This document shows, in pieces, positions 35,611-45,904 of a stretch of DNA of 64,000 nt. Each line of letters opens with the position of its first letter. Positions within the stretch are counted from its first letter, which is position 1. The position numbers and the translations under genes are program-made. A model generated the notes under the pieces. It did no database searches. It saw nothing but the letters and a program-made list of their open reading frames with translations, and was not told where the DNA came from. Source of the stretch: Candidula unifasciata (lineage: Eukaryota; Mollusca; Gastropoda; Stylommatophora; Geomitridae); the NCBI GenBank assembly GCA_905116865.2, contig CAJHNH020007968.1, positions 129,501-193,500 on the forward strand, read 5' to 3'.

Positions 35611-35770
35611 AGCTGTTGCCCTCATTTTGCCTGTCTGCTTGGTAGTCTAATTAGTCTACCCCCTGGATTTTCATAAAAACTAACCCAGATTTCAAATTTC
35701 ATTCATTTCTTCTCTTCCTCCACTAGTCTCTTGTGGTAGAGTCTCAGAGAATTATAAGGATGTGTTTCTC
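35610..35770 (+). repeat. Repeat K, second copy
   Basis: CCCCTGGATTTTCATAAAAA, CTAACCCAGA, TTCTCTTCCTCCACTAG and CTCAGAGAATTATAAG match 28320-28492. Confidence 0.5.
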
Positions 35771-35829
35771 TTTAATGAAATTTTGAAATAGGTCATTTGA
35801 AAAAATGTTTTTTTTATGGGGTGAAAATG

Positions 35830-36080
35830 AATTAAGAATCGATATCACAGCGCTCGGGACAACCCCATAAGCTCTGCATCCCCATCTTCAGCAACAAGCG
35901 AAGAGTTAAAATTCCGATGGTACCAGTAACTGTCTGATTGTATATCCATATCGCCTTTCCCCTGAGTGCCGAGCGTTGGCCAGATCCCCTGGTAACTCCT
36001 CACAGTGTCATTCTCATCAGACATGATCTATCTGCGCCTCAGCACTGTTCACTCGCTCCCAAAGGGCCCTCACAACATCC
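35830..36080 (-). repeat. Repeat G, inverted
   Basis: AATTAAGAATCGATATCACA, GCGCTCGGGACAACCCCATA, CCCCATCTTCAGCAACAAGC, TTCCGATGGTACCAGTAACT and GCGTTGGCCAGATCCCCTGG are the reverse complement of 45905-46150. Confidence 0.7.
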
Positions 36081-36214
36081 AGCTTGTCATACTCCATCAG
36101 GACATCCCCTGCCTTTTCCCTAGCACGCAGGCAATACTAAGGTGACCTTTTACTTCCTGCACTGAAAGATTATTTTCTATGGATATTATGGGGTGAAAGA
36201 GTTCATTAACGAGA

Positions 36215-36760
36215 ATTGTCAAATCATCAGTTCTCGTTATGCCTAGTGGCACATGAGGCTCCAGAGAGGACTTTCCATGCTTTCCTGTCCTGTGCAATCT
36301 TCAGTGCAGTTTTCCATGTAAAAGATGCCGCACTCAGGTCACTTTCCATCGTTCGTCTCCATGTTGTTTTTGGGCGTCCCTGTTTTCTCTTTCCCTCTGG
36401 TGTCCATGTGAGAGCTGTTTTGGCAGGTATATCAAAAGTCATTCTCATAACGTGGCCAAGCCATTTCCATCTTCTCTTGGTAATCATACTGTCTAAAGTT
36501 TCTTGGTTTGTGGCTTGAAGTCAGTTTAGTGTTTGAGATTGTATCTGGCCAGAAAATTTTGATAATTCTACGTAGACATGTGTGGTGGAAGGTGGACAGC
36601 TTGTGTACATCCTTTTTGGTCATTCTCCAGCATTCCGCTCTATAAAGAAGAACTGGCAAAATGATGCTCTTGTAGAGTCGGAGTTTTGTTCCTCTGCAGT
36701 AATTGTTGGATTTCCAGATTTGCCTCATCCTTCAAAAGCAACAAGAATTGTCAAATGTTA
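36215..36760 (-). pseudogene. LINE RT C-terminal fragment
   Basis: Minus-strand pieces: GTKLRLYKSIILPVLLYRAE, CWRMTKKDVHKLSTFHHTCL, RRIIKIFWPDTISN, then (shifted) WKWLGHVMRM, ALTWTPEGKRKQGRPKTTWR. Classical APE-LINE C-terminus (jockey/RTE-like), one frameshift. Confidence 0.85.
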
Positions 36761-36799
36761 TGTATATTCAGACTTACTGAGTGCTGCAGAAAACTGAGC

Positions 36800-37720
36800 A
36801 AGCAGCTAGAACGTCAGAATCTCAATGTACAGAAGAGTGTGTCTTATTTCATGGAAACTTAAATCAGTACACAGGTTCTGAAGAGACTAGGAATAAAAAG
36901 AAAGGTGAAGGAAAAAGAAAAAAGAGGCGAACAAAATCTTTTGACCATATTTAAAGATAACACTCTTATAAAAACCACACTGAGTAAGTAAGTAATTAGA
37001 AAATCTGAATCTCGGGAAGTATGGATGTACAGAAGAATATACCTTAATTCATAGAAACCAAAATCAAGTACACAGGTTCTTTAGATACTAGGAATGAAAA
37101 AAGTTGACGGAAATATAAAAACAATTATTGTTTAATTAAATCTTTTGGATGTCCTAAAAGCTATAACACTTTTAGAAACCATACTTGAGGGAAAAGTTAA
37201 AAGTAAGGGAGCAAGAGATAGACAGCAATATAAGTGGATAACATCAAAAGATGGGCAAATCTTCATTGTGGGAATGGCACAGATGTGAAAAGGATCCTTG
37301 ACTTTATTTTATTTTTCTACTTAAAAACTTAAACAGCTGAACTCTACAAGAGTGGAAATGAGATCTTTCTGAACATCTCTTGACTTGTCATACAGAGACT
37401 AGGTTATAAATGACGAGGTTCGTCAAATGATTACCCAAAACATTCACAACTTTGAACCTCTTTCAACAACAGGGAAAAGACGTAAATGCAGTGGTACGGA
37501 CATGTAATAAGATCTAAGAGACTCTCAAAAACAGTAGTACAGGGCTCAGTAGAGGTAGACCAAGAAAGACTTGGTTACAGAACTTTACAGAAACCAACTC
37601 CCTGTTGAAATATTATTTACTCTTAAAAACAGGCTGTTGGAGAGGAAGAACTAAGAGTAGAAAGGTAGGGGGAAAATGGTGAGGGATTCCCCAGTGAGAA
37701 GTAAATTGTGTGCAGTTTAC
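36800..37720 (+). pseudogene. LINE tail fragments, internally duplicated
   Basis: Segment around 36810-36990 recurs at 37010-37180 (CAGAATCTCAATGTACAGAA versus GTATGGATGTACAGAAGAAT, then GTACACAGGTTCT). Downstream 37480-37600 reads QWYGHVIRSKRLSKTVVQGS with RRPRK-like sequence, a tail motif. Dead. Confidence 0.6.
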
Positions 37721-37729
37721 CAGTAAGTA

Positions 37730-37985
37730 ATATGTTGTAGCTGCGGATTGGATGGTTGTTGGTTCAGGTACTGACGGCACTGGACTTTTTTTTTGTCTAA
37801 AAAAAATTACCTTGGCTTCCAGGTTGGTCCAGCCTTTATTGGGTACCAGACAGATTCCTTGGAAGTAAAGGTGGTCGGCAGGATGCTGACCACATCACCC
37901 ACCGAGTGTCGGTTGGTCTATGAAATTTGGTCTAGCCTAATATGCTTAGAGGCGTGGAAAGGGTCCTTCACTAAAACGTCAGATA
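37730..37985 (+). repeat. SINE C
   Basis: Degraded head (GGTTGTTGGTTCAGGTACTG), body GGCTTCCAGGTTGGTCCAGC, GGAAGTAAAGGTGGTCGGCA, CATCACCCACCGAGTGTCGG, tail TAGAGGCGTGGAAAGGG. Confidence 0.75.
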
Positions 37986-38174
37986 AATTAAAATGGTTTG
38001 TCTTCTAAAACCGCAGTGTGAAAGCTTCAAATATTAAAGACAATGCTGATGTGAGTATATACAATATATTATGTTGGTGACTGTAGACTGAAGCTCTGGT
38101 TTCATAATGATATTATTAAACGCTCTATGCTACTCTACATACTTTATGAAAATAAAACATTTTTTTTTAAGAAA

Positions 38175-39345
38175 TGAAATGTTTGTTGTATTTATCAGTG
38201 TTCCACATGTTTTTATCACATAAAACAATCCTGATCAGCAGCAAGGAACATTTCATACAAAACCTATTCATTTCCGCTGTATGTTGTTAGTGCTAAACAT
38301 GGTCACTCACAACAAACCAGAAAAGAAGATCAGTAAACATGGAAAGTAGCTCTCTGGAAGCAGTGACCAGAAGAGATCAAACTGGGAATGAGGTCATAAA
38401 ACAAGACATCTGCACAGAACCAGTTCTAAATTACAAATGCAGCAAATGTTTTTTTTTTTTTTTTTCATTTAGAGAGAATGCCTTGTGACGTCATACCATA
38501 AAAAACATACAACAAAAGAGGGTACTTAATTTATAACTTACCCCTGACGTCACGAGAGACATTCCCAATAAATTCTAGGGTGTTCAGGTTGTAGTTTCTT
38601 GCGATTTATCTACAGCCAAGTTTAGGGTTAGCATTAGAAGACACTAGATGAACACTCAAAAAAAAAAAAACCAGCACACTTCCACCCCTTGAAATAATGG
38701 ACTGTCAAGTCAGCTGTGGATTTCCCACGGGGATTTCGTGTTTGGAGTACGTTATAAATTAAGAACCCAAAAGAGGAGAAGGACGCAGTGCAGATAGTAG
38801 ACAAAGAAAAATGTGGAAAGATAATATCTGAGGTTTTTGAGCATCCGATCAACATAATGGCACATGAATGTAACCCATGAGTGCTCCGTTCTTCTTCTAA
38901 CTCAAGTCTGAGTCCGAAGAAGCTCAGCACAGGGCACAGGCTCTGTAGAACCGGCTAGGATCCTAAAATTCTTTGGGTAGATTTTCAACTCCAAGTTGTG
39001 CCCGGGCAGCGCCGTTAAGCTACTCTTTTCGATTTCCAACTGCCAAGGAATTTTTTACGTGCGCAACAGTGCACACCGGCGTCCTATCTCACTACCCAGA
39101 GACCAGGGTGAATTATTAAAAGTCCAAGTTCATGCGAAAAATCACAGCCCTTACCAGGGATGGAACCCGGAACCTCTAGCACTAGAGGCGGATACCATGC
39201 CTCGAGATCACGCAGCCCCCTAGATAACAGAGAATCTCTACACGAGCATGATTTGTCTCGTCGAGATATGCAGAAGAGCGGGAAGCAGAATATATATTGA
39301 CATCTGAAGCAGTAAAAAAGGACGTGAAGAAAAAGATGGAAGTTC
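38175..39345 (+). repeat. Repeat I, second copy, interrupted
   Basis: Colinear with 15140-15570: TATTCATTTCCGCTGTATGT, CAGAAAAGAAGATCAGTAAA, TGCACAGAACCAGTTCTAAA; then further pieces, and the end (AAGAGCGGGAAGCAGAATAT, GAAGCAGTAAAAAAGGACGT) at 39270-39335. Interrupted by a tRNA-like SINE at about 38970-39225. Confidence 0.55.
38970..39225 (-). repeat. tRNA-derived SINE F
   Basis: The minus strand starts GGGGGCTGCGTGATCTCGAG, contains GGCATGGTATCCGCCTCTAG, and box B GGTTCCGGGTTCCATCCCTG, followed by GTAAGGGCTGTGATTTTTCG. tRNA-like spacing. Single copy in this window. Confidence 0.65.
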
Positions 39346-39436
39346 TGAATGTGGTATGTGTGGTATTATGTGTGGACCGGGTTGATCACCCCTAACACAG
39401 TATAATACCTCCGATTTCGTACGACCACAATGAAAT

Positions 39437-42400
39437 ATGCCCCCAGGGCCCTCCGAAAGGGGGGGGGGAAATGAAGGGCCCAATCCAACTTATACCTTCG
39501 GTGACGACCTTGCTAGCCCCCGGACTGAAATACTCGCCCAACGTCCGGGCTGGCTCTGTACATGTGGGAAAAGCTTCACGGGGTTGCATGGTCTGAGAAC
39601 GCATGCCGGAAGAATGAAATGCGAGGGTGCTCCACGCAGTAAACGCCGTCGCAAAACTACTACTCCTGTGGTAGTTTCTGAGTCGTTAGGGAACGACGGG
39701 CAGGGTGAACCCCACTCACCCGGAGAGGCCCATGACGTCGACTGCGGAGGAGCACATTTGATGATTTCTGAAGAAGTGCGTTCCAGAATCAGGTTTCCAC
39801 CTGCGAGCGAGAAGGTGGTGTGGTGTAAGTTGGAGGTTACATTATGCGAGGTACTTAAACAAACTCTAAACAAGAAGCCGCTAGGCGACAAGCTTACTAA
39901 ATTTGGTGATGTAATATATGAACACTGCTCCCGCGAGTTCGGGACAGTAGTAAAGGCACAGCCGGGTGCCAAGCAGAATACTAGCAGGAGGCAGAGGGAC
40001 ATTCTGAAGTGTCGGGCAGACAAGAATGCCATCAGAAAACGGTTCAAAGCCGCTACAGGCAGCGAACGGGAGGGGCTGTATGAAGTGTGGGTGCATTTAA
40101 AGAACAAACACAGTGCCCTCTGTCGCGCCGAGCGTTTCTGTAACAACAGACGGAGAACCAAAAGGGAGCGAGAGAAATTCTTTAGGGACCCGTATCAGTT
40201 TGCCCGAGGTTTATTCGAGCAACCGAAGTCTGGGACTCTGGTTGTCAGTCAGGAAGAACTAGAGCTACATCTACGCAAGATGTACTCGGATAAAAAGAGG
40301 AGAGAGCCTCTCGATGACAATCCAGAGATCCTTAGCGGTCTTAAACAGCCTTCGGTGCCGAAGGTACCATTTAAAATGGTACCTCCCCTTTGGTCTGAGG
40401 TTGAGGACGTTGTGAAAAAAGCCAGCGGCAAGTCTGCCCCAGGTCCGAACGGTGTCCCGTACGTTCTTTACAAGCGTTGCCCGAAAATCCTAAAAATGCT
40501 TCACGTCTTGTTGAGACAAGCGTGGATCCGCAATCACATATGTCCAGAGTGGTCAAAGGCAAATGGGGTCTACATTCCCAAAGAGCAGGACTCGAGGAGT
40601 CTTTCCCAATTCAGGCCCATCTCGCTGTTGAATGTCGAGGGTAAGATATTCTTCTCAGCCATGGCTCGCCGGCTCACACAGTATCTGATGACTAACAAGT
40701 ACATAGATACGAGTGTTCAGAAGGGTGGTATCCCAGGCGTTCCTGGGTGCCTTGAACACGCGACCATGATCTGGGAGGCTATCCAGAGAGCCAAGCATGA
40801 GAGAACACAATTGCACGTAATATGGTTGGACTTAGCCAACGCCTACGGGGCAGTCCCCCATAGGCTACTGTGGCGAGCCCTTCGCATGTTTCACGTACCG
40901 ACACAGATCAGTCAAATGATCGAGCAATATTTCTCTAAGTTCGCTTTGCGCTTTTCTACCTCGACGTTTACCACGAGGTGGACTGAGTTGCAGATTGGGA
41001 TAGCTATGGGCTGTACGATCTCACCTATACTGTTTGTCATGGCAATGCAGATCATGCTAGACGGGGCGGCCGGCTACGGACTGGGCTTTCAAATAGGGGA
41101 TCACTGGTTGCCGCCACTACGCGCATTTATGGATGACACGACTATTATAACGGGCAGCGAGGAGTCTGCCCGCACGATCCTGAAAAGATTGGACGCGGTG
41201 GTCCAATGGAGCGGTATGCAGTTCAAACCGCAGAAATCGAGGAGTCTGTCAATCCATAAGGGCAGGGTGTCGGCGACCAGTTTTACGGTGTCAAGGAACA
41301 AGATCCCTACGGTTCTGGAGGAACCGGTGAAGAGTCTCGGTCGCGTTTACGATTCGAAATTATCCGATAGAGCGGAGGTCCGGCGAATACATGAGTCACT
41401 GGCTACAGGCCTGCTCGCGATCGAGCGATGCAGGCTGGTCGGGAAATTCAAGGTATGGTGTCTCCAATTCATGTTGATTCCGAAACTCCTATGGCCACTG
41501 TTAGTCTACGAGGTGACGATGACTGCAGTTGAAGCCATGGAAAAGAAAATCAACACAGCCTTGAGAAAGTGGATTGGTGCACCGCCTTGTCTGACCGACG
41601 TGGCTCTGTATTGTAAACAGGCAAAGCTGGTACTTCCGTTCAAGTCGATAACCGAAGAGTTTAAAGTCGGCAAGGTAAGACTCGCCATGCTTCTGCGCGA
41701 GTCTTCAGACCCAAATGTCACCGCTGTCCAGCCCGCTCTAAAGACTGGAACCAAATGGAGAGTCCTCGATGCGATAGAATCTGCTCAGAACGCACTAAAA
41801 TTGAGAGAGATTATGGGTTACACACAAACCGACCGTCGAGGCCTAGGGCACGGGAAGGTCAATTGGTGGTCGAAGGCCTCTGCCAAAGAACGCCGAGACA
41901 TGGTAATACAAACGGTGAGGGACAACGAAAACGAGGTTCGGGTCCAGAAAGCAGCCCAACAGTCGCAGCAGGGCCATTGGGTCAGCCTGGAGAGCGCATT
42001 GCCAAGAGTACTCACATGGGGTGAGATCTGGCGGATGACCCCGCTGCGACTGAGCTTTATCGTTCGTTCGGCGTACGATGTATTACCGTCCGGTGTTAAT
42101 ATGGTTAAGTGGTCTGCGACCAACGATCCGACTTGCCCGTTGTGCAAATCAAAGCAAACTCTTGAGCACGTCCTGTCCGCGTGCAGGAAAGCCCTAGGTC
42201 AAGGCCGATATACCTGGCGCCACAACAAGGTGCTAAAGGAGTTAGCAGCCGTTGTCGACCAGGCTAAAATGAGGGCTAACGCCAGAGCCAGTTCTAGTAT
42301 CGCCCCCATTCGTTTCCTCAAGGCTGGGCAGGTTCCAATTGGTAAGGTCAACAAAAACGCATTCGCTCCATCTGTGCTAGACTCTGCGAGGGACTGGTTA

Positions 42401-42571
42401 CTGGCGGTTGATCTGCCAGGCCATGAACGGTATCCCGAGTTGATCCGTAAAACCGGCAACACCAATCATACCATCCACATCATCAGCCAAGCCGCAAACA
42501 GCTCTCGCTCGCTCTACCGCCCGATACCGCAGACGTACCAGCCAGTGTTACTCGTTTGTCTAGTGAACTGA
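39437..42571 (+). CDS. Retrotransposon polyprotein: zinc finger, reverse transcriptase, zinc knuckle
   Basis: Open for 1,044 codons. Residues about 38-60: CTCGKSFTGLHGLRTHAGRM KC, an N-terminal DNA-binding finger, followed by a KRRRK cluster. RT spans about 310-620: PGPNGVPY, QFRPISLLNVEGKIF, LDLANAYGAVPH (motif A Asp), GCTISPILF (motif B), AFMDDTTI (catalytic motif C, FMDD instead of the common F/YADD). A CPLCKSKQTLEHVLSAC knuckle sits near 900, as expected before an RLE domain. Host-element sequence ends at 42457 (codon 1007); the last 38 codons are read into the nested element, so this product lacks its endonuclease. Confidence 0.93.
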   Translation: MPPGPSERGGGNEGPNPTYTFGDDLASPRTEILAQRPGWLCTCGKSFTGLHGLRTHAGRMKCEGAPRSKRRRKTTTPVVVSESLGNDGQGEPHSPGEAHDVDCGGAHLMISEEVRSRIRFPPASEKVVWCKLEVTLCEVLKQTLNKKPLGDKLTKFGDVIYEHCSREFGTVVKAQPGAKQNTSRRQRDILKCRADKNAIRKRFKAATGSEREGLYEVWVHLKNKHSALCRAERFCNNRRRTKREREKFFRDPYQFARGLFEQPKSGTLVVSQEELELHLRKMYSDKKRREPLDDNPEILSGLKQPSVPKVPFKMVPPLWSEVEDVVKKASGKSAPGPNGVPYVLYKRCPKILKMLHVLLRQAWIRNHICPEWSKANGVYIPKEQDSRSLSQFRPISLLNVEGKIFFSAMARRLTQYLMTNKYIDTSVQKGGIPGVPGCLEHATMIWEAIQRAKHERTQLHVIWLDLANAYGAVPHRLLWRALRMFHVPTQISQMIEQYFSKFALRFSTSTFTTRWTELQIGIAMGCTISPILFVMAMQIMLDGAAGYGLGFQIGDHWLPPLRAFMDDTTIITGSEESARTILKRLDAVVQWSGMQFKPQKSRSLSIHKGRVSATSFTVSRNKIPTVLEEPVKSLGRVYDSKLSDRAEVRRIHESLATGLLAIERCRLVGKFKVWCLQFMLIPKLLWPLLVYEVTMTAVEAMEKKINTALRKWIGAPPCLTDVALYCKQAKLVLPFKSITEEFKVGKVRLAMLLRESSDPNVTAVQPALKTGTKWRVLDAIESAQNALKLREIMGYTQTDRRGLGHGKVNWWSKASAKERRDMVIQTVRDNENEVRVQKAAQQSQQGHWVSLESALPRVLTWGEIWRMTPLRLSFIVRSAYDVLPSGVNMVKWSATNDPTCPLCKSKQTLEHVLSACRKALGQGRYTWRHNKVLKELAAVVDQAKMRANARASSSIAPIRFLKAGQVPIGKVNKNAFAPSVLDSARDWLLAVDLPGHERYPELIRKTGNTNHTIHIISQAANSSRSLYRPIPQTYQPVLLVCLVN
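42446..42457. repeat. Target-site duplication, left copy
   Basis: CGTAAAACCGGC, identical to 44433-44444. Confidence 0.9.
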
Positions 42572-44432
42572 GGAGGAAGCACGCTTGGGTGTTCTTTTCA
42601 GAATACTCTAACAAGCCTTGCCTACTCCGAAGGGACCTAGCTTTCGACAGCAGCCTTACAAGTACCGCCTCTGCCAGCCAGCTACAGCCACTGAAAACCA
42701 TGGCCCGTGGCAAGAAGATCCCGACCCAGCGCCGGGAAACCAGATCGACTTCGGCCAAGAAGTCAGATGAGCCTGCCGCCGCACCAGCCCCTACGGTGCC
42801 GACAGTGCCAGAACCAGCCGACAACCCAGAAGTGATGCCAGCCTCGCCCACCCAGACGCCGCCAACCCTGGATATATGCCCTATCGAGGCACCTGTACTC
42901 ATAGAAACCACCCCAGTCGTGGCGCAGGAGCCTACCTATACCCGCCCAGTCAGACAGCAGCAGCGACCGGGAACACACAGCGCAGAGCTTCCCCAGTGTT
43001 CACGATGTAACAGGGCGTGGCATACAGCCGCCACCTGCCGCAGCAGCCCACTGTGCCGATACTGTGCCGGTCCGCACAACTTCAAAGAGTGCAGCCTAGC
43101 GAAGAAGGACGCTGATTTCAAGAAACCTAACCCAAACAGAAGGTGCTCAAATTGTTCAGGCACCCACAGCGCGAGGTACCAGGGATGCCCTTACCTCAAG
43201 GACTGCAGAAGAGCGCTGACAGCCACCACCTCCAGACGCTACGCCCACCCCGGAGAAAGACAGACATTCCAGGCTCCCAGACCGAGGGACGACACAGAGG
43301 CGAAAAAAACCCAAGACGTGATCTCTGCCCTAAAAAGAGAGATCGAGTCCCTACGCGAGGAGAACGCCGCCATAAAACTAAAGCAAGATCGCGACAGAGA
43401 CGAGAGCCTTGATATTAGAAGGTTGCTACAAGAGTCTCTCGAAACCCAGAAACAGCAGGAGATCGAACTAGCAGACATGGGGAAGTTCAAGTGCGAACTC
43501 CTGACTGCACTGACGGAACTCAAGAAGCAGAAGGAAGAAAGCATCGAGACCAGCCTAACAGAAGCCTCAAAGATGTAAGCCTCAATGACAGCACTGGAAG
43601 CGAAGTTTACTAAGCTCAGCAAAGACAGCCTACAACTGGGAAAGGACCTAGAGTCCACAAATATCGTTTTCGAAGCCAGAGAAGAGGCGAGGAGGCGAGC
43701 AGTCAGAAGGAATCAAATACTAGCGGCAAGGAACAAGGCAAGAGAAACCAAAGAGCAGGGAGTAACACCTAAACCCGATGACAAGAAGATAGAAGATCCA
43801 GAGGAAACAGAAGTCAGCGAGGCCAGCATCAAAGCAATGCTTCAAAGATTCAATAAAGTGATGCACCCTCATTGGATAGCGTGTGTCAATGGCGAGTACA
43901 GAATTCAGTTTGACAGGGAGCAGACGGCGAAAGATAGCCTCATACCAGTCGGACCTCACATTCCCAGACGCCTGGGGTACCTAGTCATGCGAGACGAACT
44001 CAACGCAGCCCACGCACAACTATGCAAGTCTAAAGCAAAACAAGATCCTCAAGAAACGCCTAAGTAGACGAGATAGCCACCAGCTCAAACCCAGCAGAAG
44101 AACAAGCTCGACCGAGAAACCAAAAACCATTAACCAACCAGAGCTGACCAAGCCGCCATGACACACCAAGACACGCCCACCGGACCGGAAAGCCCACTTG
44201 CCAAAAACCAGCCAGCTACTAGTCCTTCTCAGGACTAGTGATACCGCGCATCATCACCCCAAGCCAATGTTGCAAAACAGCAAGGAAACCTATAGGAAGA
44301 CGGGAGACAACGTCACACAAAAACATAGAAACAAAAACTGCAAAGAAACCAGGACACAATTAAAACCAAGCCCCAGAGGCAGGTTGAAGTCGTCCACAAC
44401 TTTTTTTTTTTTTTTCCATTCATTACGGATTA
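42458..44432 (+). mobile_element. Gag-only (ORF1-only) non-LTR retroelement nested in the RLE element
   Basis: 1,975 bp bounded by the 12-bp duplication CGTAAAACCGGC. It has a leader of about 240 bp, a Gag-like ORF1 (42700-44067), about 330 bp of 3' UTR, a run of about 17 T, then CCATTCATTACGGATTA at the 3' end (ATTACGG/ATTACG looks like a short terminal repeat). There is no reverse transcriptase or endonuclease, so it must have been mobilised in trans, as half-L1 (HAL1) elements are in mammals. Confidence 0.85.
42700..44067 (+). pseudogene. Gag-like ORF1: zinc knuckles plus coiled coil, one in-frame stop
   Basis: The ATG at 42700 has a good context (AAAACCATGG). Reading the frame through a single TAA at 43576-43578 gives about 455 codons ending at TAG 44065-44067. 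Basic start MARGKKIPTQRR; Pro/Ala-rich linker; three knuckles CSRCNRAWHTAATC (CX2CX4HX4C), CRYCAGPHNFKEC (CX2CX3HX4C), CSNCSGTHSARYQGC (CX2CX3HX6C), the arrangement of jockey/I-type ORF1 nucleic-acid chaperones; then a long E/K/R/L-rich coiled coil on both sides of the stop. The stop could be a mutation (CAA to TAA is enough) or readthrough. Confidence 0.85.
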
Positions 44433-44785
44433 CGTAAAACCGGCCTGCGACCGGACATCGTTCTCCATTCTGCGCAAAAACGGCAGCTCATCCTGATTGA
44501 GTTGACGGTCCCGTTTGAGTCGCGTATGGAGGAGAATCATTTGTACAAGCTCGAAAAGTACAGTGATTTAGCAGCCGGTTTGAGGAGAAACGAGGCTTAC
44601 ACAGTACGGGTTTTTGCCGTCGAGGTGGGAGCGAGAGGCCTCGTTTCCACTTCAATGTGGTGAAAGAATTAGGATTGCGCGGTAATGAACGGAAACGAAC
44701 ACTCAAAAAACTGGGAGAGGTAGCCGAAAGGGCCTCTAGCTGGCTTTGGACGCAGCGCAACAACGTAGGGGACGGGCCTCGGTGA
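44433..44785 (+). pseudogene. Severed restriction-like endonuclease domain of the RLE retrotransposon
   Basis: Begins with the right TSD (44433-44444) and continues the interrupted frame: LRPDIVLHSAQKRQLILIEL then TVPFESRMEEN. RPD..ELTVP is the PD-(D/E) catalytic core of RLE domains. The frame closes at TGA 44661-44663; a +1/-1 shift near 44655 restores similarity (NVVKELGLRGNERKRTLKKL) to a stop at 44783-44785. So it carries a frameshift as well as the insertion. Confidence 0.85.
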
Positions 44786-45460
44786 GCTGGTCCGGGTATC
44801 TAGTGGAAAAGAGTTTCTCATCCCTTTGAAAGTCCATCGTGTCCGGATTGTCTGCCAGTGTTCCTCTGCCAACTGCTAATATAAGTACAACATGTGTCCG
44901 GTAAACCAAAATAAGCTTGTCGCTCGGTCGTCCAGGCACGCTGAATGTTCTAATTAAGCTGCCGCGGTGGCTTCTTATCTCACAGTACCTCCTTCGAAAC
45001 CACTAAGTCGTCTTGTCTCTGGCCGAAATAATAATACCATCCGGTAATTCTGTGAAGCGGGGAACCAGCCCTGAGCTTCATGAACTCAGGTGGGCCCACC
45101 TCCGAATACGTTTAGGAATCGTGGGCCGAAACGTGTGTCGACGAAGATAATTTCTACTGATGACTGGTAGATCCCCGCTGTACTTGCTCCCTGTGAGTTT
45201 ATTCTTATTGTTTTTGTTCTTTTGTCATCCCACCGTTTTCAGGTTGTAGCTCAGTATCGTGGTTTTCTGTATTTGTTTTGTGATTCTCCAATGGCTTGAG
45301 TGGTGGTTTTGTTAATCTCTTTTGCAGGATTCGGCCACACTTTATCCATTTCGGCCATGGACTTCCTCTCGTCTTCCGCTCAGATGGCCTTCTGTAGAAG
45401 ATTGTATGCACTTTTGTGTGGCTGCATTCTTACTAGATTGTTATACCCATTTTTTTTTCG
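44786..45460. other. RLE element 3' tail and flank
   Basis: High-CpG sequence to about 45190, probably the 3' UTR of the RLE retrotransposon; then AT-richer unclassified DNA. No inverted repeat or poly-A marks the end. Confidence 0.45.
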
Positions 45461-45461
45461 C

Positions 45462-45805
45462 CTGTCAATATAATTCAGACACGATCGTGTTGTTCTATGC
45501 CTCTCAATATAATTCAGACACGATCGTGTTGTTCTATGCCTCTCAATATAATTCAGACACGATCGTGTTGTTCTTTGCCTCTCAATATAATTCAGAAGCA
45601 ATCTTGTTGTTCTTTGCCTCTCAATATAATTCAGAGACAGTCTTGTTGTTCTTTGCCTCTCAATATAATTCAGACACAAACTTGTTCTTTCCCTCTCCAT
45701 ATAATTCAGACACCATCTTGTTGTTCTTTGCCTCTCAATATAATTCAGACACCATCTTGTTGTTCTTTGCCTCTCAATATAATTCAGACACAATCTTGTT
45801 CCAAT
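45462..45805 (+). repeat. 39-bp minisatellite, about 9 units
   Basis: Unit CCTCTCAATATAATTCAGAC then ACGATCGTGTTGTTCTATG. As 39 is divisible by 3, all frames stay open over the array and give spurious repetitive proteins on both strands. Confidence 0.95.
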
Positions 45806-45904
45806 CTTCTAACCTGGTACACAATCCATAGAAAATATTCTTTTACTGAGCAAACAGACAGACTGGCCACTGTTAGTGAATTGATGTAGGACAAGATAGA
45901 TGTG

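Larger units (their letters stand above)
39360..45190 (+). mobile_element. RLE-type non-LTR retrotransposon, split by a nested retroelement
   Basis: Layout: short 5' leader, one large ORF (39437 on) with an N-terminal C2HC/C2H2 finger, reverse transcriptase and CCHC knuckle, then the restriction-like endonuclease at 44433-44785 after a 1,975-bp insertion, then an untranslated tail of a few hundred bp. Belongs to the R2/NeSL/R4/CRE/Hero group with sequence-specific nicking endonucleases; the clade cannot be fixed here. Outer boundaries and target site are not determined. G+C content is clearly higher than the flanks, suggesting recent arrival. Confidence 0.85.

Noticed and set aside
39490..40161. 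223-codon minus-strand frame
   Set aside because: Shadow of the reverse-transcriptase ORF on the opposite strand; no recognisable domain.
42556..42699. Upstream extension of the Gag-like ORF1
   Set aside because: The open frame before 42700 has no ATG and has leader-like composition; the ATG at 42700 has a good context.
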